A stretch of 64,000 bases of DNA from Candidatus Brocadiaceae bacterium S225 (GCA_007859995.1 SMSL01000004.1:1-64000); one strand, 5' to 3'. Counted from the stretch's first letter, positions 26,569-40,094 are shown. Made by a program: numbers and translations. The notes: generated by a model from the sequence alone, not told the origin.

Positions 26569-27008
26569 TCCGCAAAAATCCTTACATGAGAGGAGAGCGA
26601 TTTTGCAAAGTGAGAGAAGGCAAGGTCATTTGATGGTTCCTTATAGATACCATTAACTCCATTGACACTCTCAGAGGTAATAAATGATGCAGAAGTGTAA
26701 TGACGTTCGCGAACAAGCTTTTTGCAGAACAACTCATATCGCTTCATATATGAAGCTCCTTCAAATTCAGGAAACACCTTAAAGTGTGGCTCTTTTACCC
26801 TCACCGGACGTGTTGAAGCTTCGCAATCTTCAAGCATAAAGAAATAACCAAGAAATGGTTGAGTATCTCCTTTAAACACACCTTCTCTGAACGCTGTCCA
26901 AAGATCAAGAGCGGTTCCCATAGCTTCTTCCGTCCGGTTATTGAAATTGTTACCAAACGAAGGGCCAACTTGTGATTTCGCCTCTACCGCAGCTATTAAA
27001 TTACCATC
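26565..27008 (-). pseudogene. PaeR7I/XhoI-family restriction endonuclease, C-terminal fragment
   Basis: The open frame from 27008 to 26565 encodes DGNLIAAVEAKSQVGPSFGN, then NFNNRTEEAMGTALDLWTAFREG. It continues with PFLGYFFMLEDCEASTRPVRVKEPHFKVFPEFEGASYMKRYELFCKKLVRERHY. This is the C-terminal half of XhoI/PaeR7I-type enzymes, retaining the catalytic E-x-K (VEAKSQ). An in-frame TAA immediately precedes GAT 27008, so about 100 N-terminal residues are deleted. Family members cut CTCGAG, but the specificity of this relic cannot be verified. It overlaps the methyltransferase by four bases. Confidence 0.85.
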
Positions 27009-27159
27009 TTACCAAGGGGTCAGTCCTCGCATTTAAGCATTGATGGTTTTCCGAAGAGTTAGCAGGATCACTTTGCTATGGAACCAGATATTCTATTGCG
27101 AATAGAAATAATAGTATCAATTCATTATTTTTGACATGTTCTTTCAATTTCTAAAAGGT

Positions 27160-27465
27160 GCAAGATGAATCAAATTAATATTCAATATTACAAGACCACG
27201 ATTGGAGAGCTAATATCAGGTTCTTTTGATGGGAGATTATGCTTGCTTGATTATTCCTTTTTTATGATACAAAAAAAGAGGCTACTGAAAATGGTTATAG
27301 ACTCGGTAAGGCTTGTAAGCCATAAAACTCATATGTGTAAGTAGATCATTTATAGGAGACTGCATGAATATAGATTTTTGGAAACAAACGTGGGAAAAAA
27401 ATGAGATAGAGTTTCATGAAAGTAAACCTGATCCTCTATTGGTAGCATACTTCAAAGAACTTAAT
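27160..27465 (+). repeat. Direct repeat copy 2 (ogt'-tpm' cassette)
   Basis: Second copy of the ~305-bp segment also found at 17812-18116. The boundaries are sharp: upstream TTTCTAAAAGGT and downstream TTAATAACTC are unrelated to the flanks of copy 1. Confidence 0.9.
27165..27344 (+). pseudogene. ogt': Methylated-DNA-protein cysteine methyltransferase, N-terminal fragment (copy 2)
   Basis: Same length (59 codons) and nearly the same sequence as copy 1, again ending HKTHMCK. The shared premature end shows that truncation happened before duplication. The catalytic domain is absent. Confidence 0.75.
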
Positions 27466-27582
27466 TTAATAACTCTTCGTAAACGCTATGTCAGTCTTGT
27501 AAAAGAGACGCTTGAACTTCCGGAAAATGAATGGAAAAGAGTATATGTGCCAATTCTCAAAGTGGACTGCGTAATGGGGTAG
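27364..27582 (+). pseudogene. tpm': Thiopurine S-methyltransferase, truncated (copy 2)
   Basis: It begins like copy 1 (MNIDFWKQTWEKNEIEFHES, KPDPLLVAYFKEL). After NLI it passes into a different sequence, TLRKRYVSLVKETLELPENE with WKRVYVPILKVDCVMG. The lost part differs from copy 1, so the two copies were broken at different points, or this copy was joined to a foreign C-terminal scrap. The latter has a protein-like composition but I do not recognise it. Confidence 0.7.
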
Positions 27583-27698
27583 CATTATGGCGGTTTTATT
27601 ACTTGTGAAAATCGGTGTTAAATATAGGTTTTGTGCTAGAAAGCAGCAGATCTCTCCTGATATTCATCACATTGTTAATTTTTAACAATGATTAATTT

Positions 27699-28781
27699 TT
27701 ATGGCAGAAAACTATCGGTTTTCTTGAGCTTTTGAGGAAGATACTTTTCAATCACATAGTTCAGGCCGTGTTTTGCCAGCGCCTGTTGCTCTGCCCTTAC
27801 ACCCATTTTTAATAGCTGAGTAATTGCTTTCTGCCACTCCTTACTCTGCTTTATAAACGGGTCGTTCTTTAAGGCATCTTTTGCTCTCTTAATATCTACG
27901 TCTTTTAATGGATGGGTCGGGAGTTTGTAATCAATGATATCTTGCGGTGTTATGCCAAGGTATCGCGCATTTGGCACGCAGAAATACTGATTAATGTGTG
28001 CCGCATTTCCTGATCCTACTTTAAGGGTTCTGTATATGTTGCTGATACCATAAGGGTCTCCATCAACAAAGACATAAACAGGGATCTTTTTCCCCTCTGA
28101 CAAACGCCTGATAAATCTTCTGCATGCCCTGGTTGGAACACCTCCCATGGAGATTAATATGCAGTTTGCTTTCTTCCAGTAGTTATGTTTTACAAGCCGC
28201 TGGAACATTCCGGCAGTTTCTATTACCAGTATAAACTTCGCGTTGGTTTCGAATTTCAGATGCTCAGTTGAAATGGGAATAGAGTACGCGCCTGAGCCGA
28301 ATTTAGTGCAGTCAATTTTGAGCTGCTTGTCGGTGTCCTGGTCCTTGTCTATTACTACCAGCTTTCCTGCGACGTCTCCTCCCTTCTCTTCCGGAATAAA
28401 ACCCAGTTGTTCCCTGTTGACTTCAAACATTGCTTCTACATCGTCAATTACAGTATCTGATTCAGGTTGTTCCTCAAAACGTGCATCGTCCCAGTTCTTA
28501 GATACATAATAGGCTTCTCTTTTTGTGGCTACATCATCTTTTTCAATGAGCTCCTTGGAAAGGGACATTACTCTCAGCGTCTGGGCAAATGTCTTTACAG
28601 TGTTTACCGTTAAAGTGCGTGACTTTTTCTGCCCGATAAGTTCTAAGAAACCTCTTTTCGGAGTGTATTTGACATTGCTCAATGAGCGAATGGGAAATTC
28701 CATACTGGGTTTCTGTTTCTTTGTGATTTTGTTGTGAATGGTGGAGGCAGATTCTTCTATTTTTTTTAGCGTTTTTGTCAC
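27699..28781 (-). CDS. top6A: DNA topoisomerase VI subunit A (Spo11-like)
   Basis: 360 residues, the archaeal length. A winged-helix (CAP-like) domain carries the catalytic tyrosine in [13 protein letters not shown] (probably Tyr92). A toprim domain follows with the metal glutamate in [14 protein letters not shown] (Glu188) and the aspartates in [15 protein letters not shown] (Asp240, Asp242). [14 protein letters not shown] lies between. Top6A makes the staggered double-strand break through which the second duplex passes. Top6A and Top6B form the type IIB A2B2 enzyme, standard in archaea and plants and rare in bacteria. ATG 28781 overlaps the top6B stop by four bases, so both subunits are translated together. 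All catalytic residues are present. Confidence 0.95.
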   Translation of the reverse strand: MTKTLKKIEESASTIHNKITKKQKPSMEFPIRSLSNVKYTPKRGFLELIGQKKSRTLTVNTVKTFAQTLRVMSLSKELIEKDDVATKREAYYVSKNWDDARFEEQPESDTVIDDVEAMFEVNREQLGFIPEEKGGDVAGKLVVIDKDQDTDKQLKIDCTKFGSGAYSIPISTEHLKFETNAKFILVIETAGMFQRLVKHNYWKKANCILISMGGVPTRACRRFIRRLSEGKKIPVYVFVDGDPYGISNIYRTLKVGSGNAAHINQYFCVPNARYLGITPQDIIDYKLPTHPLKDVDIKRAKDALKNDPFIKQSKEWQKAITQLLKMGVRAEQQALAKHGLNYVIEKYLPQKLKKTDSFLP

Positions 28782-30373
28782 GATCTACTCCTTTCGAGGA
28801 TATCTGTCAGGTTGTCTATTGCTTTTTGTTCCTGCTTGTCGTTTAGGTTTAATATTTCCTTTAATGCTATTCCTATATGAGGTATGTATTTTTTAATATA
28901 CGATTTTTTCTTGAATTCATCAGCCGCCTTCTTTTTTCTCTTGATAAATGTCGCAACGTGCCGCCCGCATTCCTGCAAGGCCAGTTTTATCTCTTTTTCA
29001 ATCTCAGGGTAATGTGCAATTGCCTCTTTGCTTTCTGATGTAAAAGGTACCCAGACAGATGCGAGGTGCACCATCAGAAGTATAGGACCGGAAGGGAGTG
29101 CGCCGGTAGATTGTGACAGTCCATAGTTTCTCCATGAAGTGTTTATTGCTGATTCGGTAACGACGCACGCGGATTGTTGATACAGCAATGGAACTCTATT
29201 GGCAAATCTCAGCAGTCTTATCAAGCCTTCTTCCGGTAAATCTCCTCCGTATGCAAGCCCTACCTCGATCTGAAATGGGTTGCCTCTATATACCGATGGC
29301 GGTCGCGTATTTGATGTGAAGAAATCTGCATTGATCTGTTTTTTGAGGCCTTTTATTATGGCGTCTTCTCCAATGGGAGAGATGCAATCTGTAGGAGGGT
29401 TCATGATTTTCGTTAACTTGATAGCCTTGAAAAGTGCGTCTGCTTCCTGGACTGCGATTCTTGAAGGTCGGGCCTTTCCCTGTAAACCGGCTTTTTCACA
29501 AATCTCATCTGCAACTCTTGTGCTTACTCTGGAGAAATCATTAGTAAGGCAAGTGCGGAGATTTTTTGATTTTGTGTCATGCAGCATCTTTATCAAAATT
29601 CCCAGTTCAATGCCATAGGGGTGTGGCTTTATCTCTTTTGGTTCTATCGGCAATTCCTTTGATGCTCTGGGATATCTTATTTCCTTGCCTTCTGGGGTGA
29701 TGTATGTTATGTCGGCATGTGGATTGGCGATTGATGTTTGTTCAATGTATCCGTCAACAGATTGTCGGCCTTTCTGGTATCTAGCCTCTAATTCAATAAC
29801 CACCTTTGTGCCTCGTTTGACTTCGTAATCGACTACCTCATCTTTAATAATTCGAGGTTCATTTCTTTGTGTGTCAATGACAAGGCTATAATGATGTGCA
29901 GGTGCTTTTGGTGAAATTTTCGACGTTATAAGTATTGGCTTTCCTGTTGTCAGTTGGCCATACATACCTGCTGCGGATATGCCTATTCCCTGCTGTCCTC
30001 TAGACATTTTAAGCGTATGGAATTTTGAACCATAAAGTAATTTACCAAAAATCTTTGGAATGTGTGTTTTTAAGATACCAGGTCCATTATCTTCAATGGT
30101 AACTGTAAATCTATCTTCAGAATTTTTTACATGGCTTATGTGTACTTTTATGTCAGGGAGGATTTTCGCTTCTTCACATGCGTCCAGAGAGTTGTCGATT
30201 CCTTCCTTGATCGTTGTGAGTAAAGCTTTTCTGGGGTTGTCAAATCCAAGCAGGTGTCTGTTCTTTGTGAAGAACTCACTGACTGAAATTTCTCTCTGTT
30301 TTTTTGCAAGATCTTGAGCTGTTATCCTTGGAGTGTCTTTGATCTGGTTTTTTGTTTTTTTTGAGGATGCCAT
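28778..30373 (-). CDS. top6B: DNA topoisomerase VI subunit B
   Basis: 531 residues. The GHKL ATPase is complete: N box [12 protein letters not shown] (Asn61), G1 IEDNGPGI (94-100), and G2 lid [22 protein letters not shown] helix-two-turn-helix and transducer domain follow, including the switch-lysine region. The C-terminus ([20 protein letters not shown]) contacts subunit A. It hydrolyses ATP to clamp DNA. Its ATG directly follows the stop of the archaemetzincin gene and its end overlaps top6A. The three genes therefore form a tight operon. Length and motif order are those of archaeal Top6B. Confidence 0.95.
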   Translation of the reverse strand: MASSKKTKNQIKDTPRITAQDLAKKQREISVSEFFTKNRHLLGFDNPRKALLTTIKEGIDNSLDACEEAKILPDIKVHISHVKNSEDRFTVTIEDNGPGILKTHIPKIFGKLLYGSKFHTLKMSRGQQGIGISAAGMYGQLTTGKPILITSKISPKAPAHHYSLVIDTQRNEPRIIKDEVVDYEVKRGTKVVIELEARYQKGRQSVDGYIEQTSIANPHADITYITPEGKEIRYPRASKELPIEPKEIKPHPYGIELGILIKMLHDTKSKNLRTCLTNDFSRVSTRVADEICEKAGLQGKARPSRIAVQEADALFKAIKLTKIMNPPTDCISPIGEDAIIKGLKKQINADFFTSNTRPPSVYRGNPFQIEVGLAYGGDLPEEGLIRLLRFANRVPLLYQQSACVVTESAINTSWRNYGLSQSTGALPSGPILLMVHLASVWVPFTSESKEAIAHYPEIEKEIKLALQECGRHVATFIKRKKKAADEFKKKSYIKKYIPHIGIALKEILNLNDKQEQKAIDNLTDILERSRS

Positions 30374-31033
30374 TTATTCTCGTTTTAAAATGTCTTTTTT
30401 CCTTTCCATAATTTTTTCGCAATTACTACAGAGCTCTGCTCCTTTGTGATCTGTGTCGCCTATGGTATTTGATAAAAACATGACGCACTTATTATTTTTG
30501 CAGTGGTAGAGTCCATATGTGTGTCCAAGTTCGTGAACGGCTTCTATAATTGTTCTGTATTTAAATAGCGCAGGATCATCAGGTAGGGCGTAGAACTCCT
30601 GTCTGAGCCGTGTTAAAGAAATAACGGATACTTTCTTATTTACGTCTGCCCCTCCGAAAACAAAAGTACGTTCAGGTATATACAAATCAACATCGACTAA
30701 TGCTAATATCCTGTCATATCCTGCTAGCCTTAAATTGTGTATTTTTTTCAGTATCCTTGTTGAATGGTACTGCTTTTTATGTTTGTGATACGCATAAGTA
30801 GGTTCTTCTAGTTGTCTTCCAATCTCTACTGCAACATTAAACCTTTTTTCAAGTTCCATTTGTGTGTGTTGTAGGATGTCGTTGTCTATATGTCCCATCG
30901 GGATTATACAAAATATTTTCTTCATATCGGTATTTGCAGCGTAGTTTGTTCTTGTGAATACATTATTTGCTGTTAATAGTATAAGTGTGATGTAGGTAGC
31001 TAGTTTACAATTGCATTTTAAAGATGATATCAT
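30374..31033 (-). CDS. amzA: Archaemetzincin-type metallopeptidase
   Basis: 219 residues. The zinc site HELGHTYGLYHC (167-178) followed by C183 and the Met of CVM, then the CSNC pair (202-205), is the AmzA/M54 signature H-E-x-x-H-x-x-G-x-x-H-C-x4-C-x-M plus CxxC. The domain begins at MKKIFCIIPMGHIDNDIL (Met37, ATG 30925), the usual AmzA start. The longer frame from ATG 31033 adds a hydrophobic stretch (LATYITLILLTANNVF) that could be a signal or anchor. Neither start has a clear ribosome-binding site. AmzA function is unknown. Its tight linkage to topoisomerase VI is unusual and may reflect common acquisition from archaea. Confidence 0.92.
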   Translation of the reverse strand: MISSLKCNCKLATYITLILLTANNVFTRTNYAANTDMKKIFCIIPMGHIDNDILQHTQMELEKRFNVAVEIGRQLEEPTYAYHKHKKQYHSTRILKKIHNLRLAGYDRILALVDVDLYIPERTFVFGGADVNKKVSVISLTRLRQEFYALPDDPALFKYRTIIEAVHELGHTYGLYHCKNNKCVMFLSNTIGDTDHKGAELCSNCEKIMERKKDILKRE

Positions 31034-31225
31034 GTTTTGATAATAAAAAAAATGGTGTGTACTGCTAAGTAGTCTGCATTTTGTAAAAAATTACTGTTCT
31101 ATGCTAACAGGTTTAGATGAAATCACATCTCTTCGCATTTGGATGTGGAAAAAGATGAAAAGTGTTTGAAGGCAGATCAACATTAATTGATATTTAGTAT
31201 TTGAGCTAGCGCTAGGCGCCCAAAG

Positions 31226-31453
31226 CTACAAGTCGTCATTCAAATTGGTGTCCAAGCCGGTACCATGTACTTTGATTATCTCAAGCGCTTGCGGTTTTGT
31301 AAAACCTTCTTTACAAAGTGAGGTATAGAAATTATGCATAAGCATTGCCAGCGTTTTTTGTAGATCCACACACTGCGGCAGGATCTCGTTTAGGTGTCGC
31401 AAGCCTTGTTCTGCCTCAATTTGTGCCATTAGACGTCTTAAGTTGTCATCCAT
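31226..31453 (-). CDS. Small acidic hypothetical protein
   Basis: 75 residues: MDDNLRRLMAQIEAEQGLRH, then LNEILPQCVDLQKTLAMLMHNFYTSLCKEGFTKPQALEIIKVHG and an acidic tail. Helical throughout, with no known domain recognised. The segment FTKPQALEIIKVHG resembles the helix ends seen in small proteins encoded by phages and plasmids, but this is weak. It starts one base after the stop of a 33-residue membrane peptide, so the two are co-expressed from the promoter at 31595-31622. Confidence 0.7.
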   Translation of the reverse strand: MDDNLRRLMAQIEAEQGLRHLNEILPQCVDLQKTLAMLMHNFYTSLCKEGFTKPQALEIIKVHGTGLDTNLNDDL

Positions 31454-31454
31454 T

Positions 31455-31556
31455 TTACGTAACCAGCCTTACGAGTAGAAAATAAACCATTGATAATAAT
31501 GCTATCAGACTGAATTGAATACTTATATGCCTAAATTCTTGTATTACTAAACGCAT
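31455..31556 (-). CDS. 33-residue membrane peptide
   Basis: ATG 31556 lies behind a perfect GTAGGAGG site. The product, MRLVIQEFRHISIQFSLIAL then LSMVYFLLVRLVT, has one hydrophobic helix of about 17 residues flanked by arginines. TAA 31455 is followed after one base by the ATG of the 75-residue protein. This is a small-protein operon with its own promoter and operator. The function is unknown. Options include a toxin-like peptide or a regulatory subunit. Confidence 0.6.
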   Translation of the reverse strand: MRLVIQEFRHISIQFSLIALLSMVYFLLVRLVT

Positions 31557-31574
31557 AAGATTCCTCCTACTATA

Positions 31575-31622
31575 TGTTGTAGAAAATTTTTAATACTGTA
31601 CAACATTTAGACAGAAAGTCAA
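31575..31622 (-). promoter_or_regulatory. Promoter with palindromic operator for the small-protein operon
   Basis: On the minus strand: -35 TTGACT (31622-31617), 16-bp spacer, -10 TACAGT (31600-31595). The inverted repeat TGTTGTA...TACAACA (half-sites 31599-31605 and 31575-31581, centre spacer 17 bp) has its first half over the -10. This placement suggests repression. Confidence 0.5.
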
Positions 31623-31917
31623 GTGTTTTTTCATTTAATTTTTGACAGTAGAAAGGCTGTTGGGCGCCGGGTGTTGGAATGCCTGCCTATATTTAGCAAA
31701 GGCATATGATACAACACGTTTTTTTTGCGTTTTGTTAGAAAAGCATGAGGCTGTCGACTCTTAACGGACATTTTTTTTGATGGCTTTTTATTATTTATGG
31801 TTAATAATATTTGTTTTTAGTGCGATATCATTGGATATAATAAGGTGTATAGCCTTTTGTTGCCAATGCTTATAGAAGTCTACAAATAAAAATATTTTTT
31901 GAAATTTTTATTTTCTA

Positions 31918-31996
31918 TTGACAATTTTCTATTTTAGTATATATTTGTCTTTTCTGTTCATTGAAAATTGACAACATAAAAGCGTTGGGTGTATAG
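31918..31996 (+). promoter_or_regulatory. Tandem rRNA promoters P1 and P2
   Basis: P1: TTGACA (31918-31923), 16 bp, TATATT (31940-31945). P2: TTGACA (31968-31973), 16 bp, TGTATA (31990-31995). An A/T tract (AAATAAAAATATTTTTTG) just upstream of P1 looks like an UP element. The stretch 31623-31917 otherwise holds no gene. Confidence 0.65.
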
Positions 31997-32079
31997 CTTA
32001 TAAGTTATTCTCCTTGTTGCCGTTAGATAGGCGCGAGAAAATAACGAGTAGTTAAAAAGAAGCAAATGAGTACATTATT

Positions 32080-33654
<1,575 letters not shown>

Positions 33655-33791
33655 TATGGAGTTATCAAAGTCGGTACATCCGGCGACTTTTATGTTGTTA
33701 TTTGTTTTTTTTGGGATTGTTGGGAGGGTGCTGAGCCAACTGGCAGGCTGTGTTGCGAGTTCCTTTCGGGGGGAGGTTGAGAGGAGGTCCA

Positions 33792-33869
33792 GGGCCTATA
33801 GCTCAGTTGGTTTAGAGCGTTCCCCTGATAAGGGAAAGGTCAGTGGTTCGAATCCACTTAGGCCCACCA
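33792..33869 (+). tRNA. tRNA-Ile (GAT)
   Basis: Full cloverleaf: acceptor GGGCCTA/TAGGCCC, D arm GCTC...GAGC, anticodon arm TTCCC-CTGATAA-GGGAA with anticodon GAT, T arm TGGTTCGAATCCA, and encoded CCA. It lies in the 16S-23S spacer. Confidence 0.97.
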
Positions 33870-33911
33870 TCCTCATGTTAAATCATGTTGTTTGTATGGT
33901 GAATTTAACTG

Positions 33912-33984
33912 GGGGGTGTAGCTCAACTGGGAGAGCGCTGCCCTTGCAAGGCAGAGGTTAGCGGTTCGATCCCGCTCATCTCCA
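33912..33984 (+). tRNA. tRNA-Ala (TGC)
   Basis: Acceptor GGGGGTG pairs with CATCTCC using two G-U pairs. Anticodon arm CTGCC-CTTGCAA-GGCAG has anticodon TGC; T arm GCGGTTCGATCCCGC. CCA is not encoded (A then TAAG). Second spacer tRNA of the rrn operon. Confidence 0.96.
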
Positions 33985-34071
33985 TAAGTTCTTTAATAAA
34001 GTAGTAATCAAGTAGTAACTGTTCTTTGGCAATAGACGCAATTTAAGCGATGTAAAACAATTGAAAATTTG

Positions 34072-37112
<3,041 letters not shown>

Positions 37113-37151
37113 CTTATTATATATTTAATACATTGCTAAATTGCGAGAATT

Positions 37152-37264
37152 TCCCCAGTGACAACAGTAGAAATAAAAAACCCGTTCCCTTTCCGAACAC
37201 GGTAGTTAAGATTTTTACGCCGATGGTACTATCCAACGATGGGAGAGTAGGTATTGCTGGGGGC
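37152..37264 (+). rRNA. rrf: 5S ribosomal RNA
   Basis: Terminal stem CCCCAGTGAC / GTATTGCTGGGGGC; conserved loop CCGTTCCCTTTCCGAACACGG and GATGGTACTA...GGGAGAGTAGG. Located 40 bp after 23S, the last gene of the operon. Confidence 0.93.
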
Positions 37265-37270
37265 TTAAAT

Positions 37271-37305
37271 AACCCATCCCATTAAAACTGGGATGGGTTT
37301 TTTTA
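37271..37305 (+). terminator. Rho-independent terminator of the rrn operon
   Basis: Perfect stem AACCCATCCCA / TGGGATGGGTT with a seven-base loop, followed by a T run. Confidence 0.95.
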
Positions 37306-37441
37306 CTTAAACATTCGGGATGTACTATTAATTGTTGTATATCTCTTTAATTTACATAGAATAGTTGTTTTATTATTTTCTAGTGAAAATTATGTTACAT
37401 AGCTAAATTCTATAATTCTTATAAAATTATCAAGTTTGTAT

Positions 37442-37873
37442 ATGAACGAAGTTGAGAAGGTGTTTAGAGATTACGTGCAATCACAAGGATTAAAGTTCAC
37501 ACCAGAGAGACAAATCATATTGAATCACGTTTTTGAATGCCATGGGCATTTTGAGGCGGAAGAGTTGTTGATTGATATGAGAAAAAATAACAAAAGAGTC
37601 TCAAAGGCAACTATATATAGAACTCTTGCCTTGTTAGTTGATAGTGGATTGCTTAGGGAAGTCATTTTTGGTGAAAAGCATGCGCATTATGAACATGTTT
37701 ATGGTCATGAACATCATGAACATTTGGTTTGTATCGGATGCGACAAAATAATAGAGTTTACCGATGAAAGAATTGAGGAATTTCAAGATGAAATATGTAT
37801 TGAAAATAACTTCAAGGCAGAGTCTCATAAATTTCAAATTATGGGATATTGTGAAGATTGTAAAAAGGTATAA
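37442..37873 (+). CDS. fur: Fur-family transcriptional regulator
   Basis: 143 residues from ATG 37442, reached six bases into a longer TTG frame; no strong ribosome-binding site. The winged helix covers about 1-85 (LKFTPERQIILNHVFECHGHFEAEELL ... KRVSKATIYRTLALLVDSGLL). The metal-sensing region has HAHYEHVYGHEHHEHLVC (His-rich site), IGCDKIIEF with a CxxC first cysteine pair (C-I-G-C), and a second CEDC pair at the end for structural zinc. It could be Fur, Zur or PerR; the histidine pattern favours an iron- or peroxide-responsive member. It represses metal uptake or stress genes. Confidence 0.92.
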   Translation: MNEVEKVFRDYVQSQGLKFTPERQIILNHVFECHGHFEAEELLIDMRKNNKRVSKATIYRTLALLVDSGLLREVIFGEKHAHYEHVYGHEHHEHLVCIGCDKIIEFTDERIEEFQDEICIENNFKAESHKFQIMGYCEDCKKV

Positions 37874-37899
37874 TTAACTTTATATGAGAGGAATTTGTT

Positions 37900-38130
37900 A
37901 TGGCGCGTGTCTGTGAAATATGTGGTAAAAAAACGGCTGTAGGATTTAAACTAGAGCGTAGAGGTTTACCAAAGAAAAAGGGTGGTGTCGGGCTCAAGAT
38001 AACTGGTAAAACAAAGAGAAAATTTAAACCAAATATACAAACTATGAGAGCAAATATCAATGGAAGTATTAAAAGAATCAAAATCTGCACTGGATGTATG
38101 AATGCCGGTAAGGTTGTTAAAGTTGTATAA
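37900..38130 (+). CDS. rpmB: 50S ribosomal protein L28
   Basis: 76 residues beginning MARVCEICGKKTAVGFKLER and ending GRVVKV-like NAGKVVKVV, with C-x-x-C pairs in CEIC and CTGC that would bind zinc (C+ type). Basic middle part KTKRKFKPNIQTMRAN is typical. Start ATG 37900 after GAGAGG. It sits 26 bp after fur and 42 bp before gatC, in line with a translation-related run. Confidence 0.95.
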   Translation: MARVCEICGKKTAVGFKLERRGLPKKKGGVGLKITGKTKRKFKPNIQTMRANINGSIKRIKICTGCMNAGKVVKVV

Positions 38131-38172
38131 CAAGTTTTAATAAATGATTTCAATTTTCTTTGTCTGATTACA

Positions 38173-38460
38173 ATGGATATTGGTATAAAACAGATTGAAC
38201 AAGTAGCTCGTCTTTCCAGGATTAAGCTAACAGACGAAGAAAAAGGTTTTTTTCGAGAACAATTAACTGATATACTGAGTTATGTCGAAAAATTGAATGA
38301 ATTAGATACAGATGGTGTCCAACCAATGGCATATGCAACATCCCTGAAAAATGTTTTTCGAGAAGATCATCAAGAATCTTCTTTTCCACGTCAACAAATA
38401 TTAGAACTTTCGCCTTCAAGTGCCAATGGTTTTTTTAAGGTGCCGAAGGTCTTAGAGTAA
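38173..38460 (+). CDS. gatC: Aspartyl/glutamyl-tRNA amidotransferase subunit C
   Basis: 95 residues: IEQVARLSRIKLTDEEKGFF, then LTDILSYVEKLNELDTDGVQPM and the C-terminal FFKVPKVLE. This is the complete GatC signature. GatC stabilises the GatA-GatB complex, which converts Glu-tRNA(Gln) and possibly Asp-tRNA(Asn) to the amidated forms. ATG 38173 has no obvious ribosome-binding site. gatA and gatB follow, so the whole GatCAB enzyme is encoded together. This implies that the organism uses the indirect route for Gln-tRNA. Confidence 0.95.
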   Translation: MDIGIKQIEQVARLSRIKLTDEEKGFFREQLTDILSYVEKLNELDTDGVQPMAYATSLKNVFREDHQESSFPRQQILELSPSSANGFFKVPKVLE

Positions 38461-38627
38461 GGTTTCTGATCTATCATTCATAAAATTCCCATATAAGACC
38501 AATTCGTAGCTACTTCGCTTCCGATCATTATTAATGTTTTAAATGAAATTTAAATTTGTTAAAGAAATAAACTGAAAAAAAAGAGTGTAATTGTATTTGT
38601 CAGAATCGTTAAATTTGGAGTATTTGT

Positions 38628-40094
38628 TTGATATTACGTGAGCTAAGTGCAAATAGCATTAAAGAAAAGATAATTAAGCGAGAAATTACTGCTCAAGAGG
38701 TAGTAGAAGATCTTTTTAAGTGGATCGGTCTCAAAGAATCTTTGATTAAGGCTTATATTTCTTTAGACAAAGAGGGCGCTTTATTAAAGGCAAAAGAGAT
38801 TGATGAAAAACTTAATAATGGTGGCAGGGTTGGATTACTCGCGGGCATTCCAGTTGCCATAAAAGACAATATATGTACCTGGGGGATGAAAACTACTTGC
38901 GCATCAAAAATATTAGAGAACTTTACTCCTCCTTATGACGCTTTTGTGGTAAAGAGAATAAAGGAAGAAGATGCGATAATAATAGGTAAGACTAATCTGG
39001 ACGAATTTGCAATGGGTTCTTCAAATGAAAACTCTGCGTTTCATGTTACGCGTAACCCTTGGAATACTGATTGTATTCCTGGTGGGTCAGGTGGCGGTTC
39101 TGCTGCCGCAGTAACGGCAGATATGGCATTTATGGCTTTAGGGTCGGATACAGGTGGTTCAGTAAGGCAGCCATCTTCATTTTGTGGGAACGTTGGCTGT
39201 AAACCGACATATGGAAGAGTCTCTCGCTACGGGTTGGTTGCTTTTGCATCTTCATTAGATCAGATTGGCTCTATAACGAAGGATGTATCTGATGCAGCAT
39301 TACTTTTACAGGTTGTCTCTGGTCATGATTGTCATGACTCGACGTCTGCTAATGTGGAAGTTCCTGATTATATAGCTGGTATTAATAGCGTAAATAATAA
39401 TTTGAGAATAGGAGTGCCAAAGGAATTTTTTGGCGAAGGGCTTAATCCAGAGATTGAAAGTGCGGTAAAAAATGCATTGGGAATTTATAAAAAAAATGGT
39501 GCGGAATTAATTGATTTGTCGCTTCCTCATTGTGGGTATGCACTGGCCACTTACTATATTATAGCAACTGCTGAGGCCAGCTCAAACCTGGCAAGATATG
39601 ACGGTGTTAGGTACGGACATAGAAGTCAGTTAAGTGAAGACAATATAATTGATATGTACAGTAGAGTGCGAGCAGAAGGGTTTGGCAGTGAGGTTAAAAG
39701 GAGGGTTCTATTAGGTAACTATGTGTTAAGTGCCGGTTTTTATGATGCGTATTATATTAAGGCTTCAAAAGTGAGAAATCTAATAAAAAGCGATTTTGAA
39801 GACGCCTTTAGCAAAGTAGATTGTATTATCTCTCCTACTTGTCCTTCACCGGCTTTTAAGATAGGGGAAAAGATTACTGATCCACTTGAGATGTATTTAT
39901 CGGATATTTATACAATTCCCGCTAATCTTGTGGGAATACCAGGTATTTCAATTCCTTGTGGATTTACAACAACCGGCTTACCTATTGGAATGCAGCTTAT
40001 GGGCAAGCATTTTGAAGAGGAAAAAATATTAAGAATTGCTAAATTATTCGAAAATGAAACAGATTTCCATTTAAAGAAACCGGGATTAAAATAA
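38628..40094 (+). CDS. gatA: Glutamyl-tRNA(Gln) amidotransferase subunit A
   Basis: 488 residues, starting at TTG 38628 behind TTGGAG; no ATG occurs in frame nearby. The amidase-signature catalytic triad is complete: Lys in GIPVAIKDNICTWGM, cis-Ser and nucleophile Ser in GSDTGGSVRQPSSFCGNVGCKPTYGRVSRYGL. The glycine-serine-rich segment PGGSGGGSAAAVTADM and the C-terminal PANLVGIPGISIPCGF are standard. GatA hydrolyses glutamine and passes ammonia to GatB. It is separated from gatC by 167 bp without a gene, and from gatB by 12 bp. Confidence 0.97.
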   Translation: MILRELSANSIKEKIIKREITAQEVVEDLFKWIGLKESLIKAYISLDKEGALLKAKEIDEKLNNGGRVGLLAGIPVAIKDNICTWGMKTTCASKILENFTPPYDAFVVKRIKEEDAIIIGKTNLDEFAMGSSNENSAFHVTRNPWNTDCIPGGSGGGSAAAVTADMAFMALGSDTGGSVRQPSSFCGNVGCKPTYGRVSRYGLVAFASSLDQIGSITKDVSDAALLLQVVSGHDCHDSTSANVEVPDYIAGINSVNNNLRIGVPKEFFGEGLNPEIESAVKNALGIYKKNGAELIDLSLPHCGYALATYYIIATAEASSNLARYDGVRYGHRSQLSEDNIIDMYSRVRAEGFGSEVKRRVLLGNYVLSAGFYDAYYIKASKVRNLIKSDFEDAFSKVDCIISPTCPSPAFKIGEKITDPLEMYLSDIYTIPANLVGIPGISIPCGFTTTGLPIGMQLMGKHFEEEKILRIAKLFENETDFHLKKPGLK

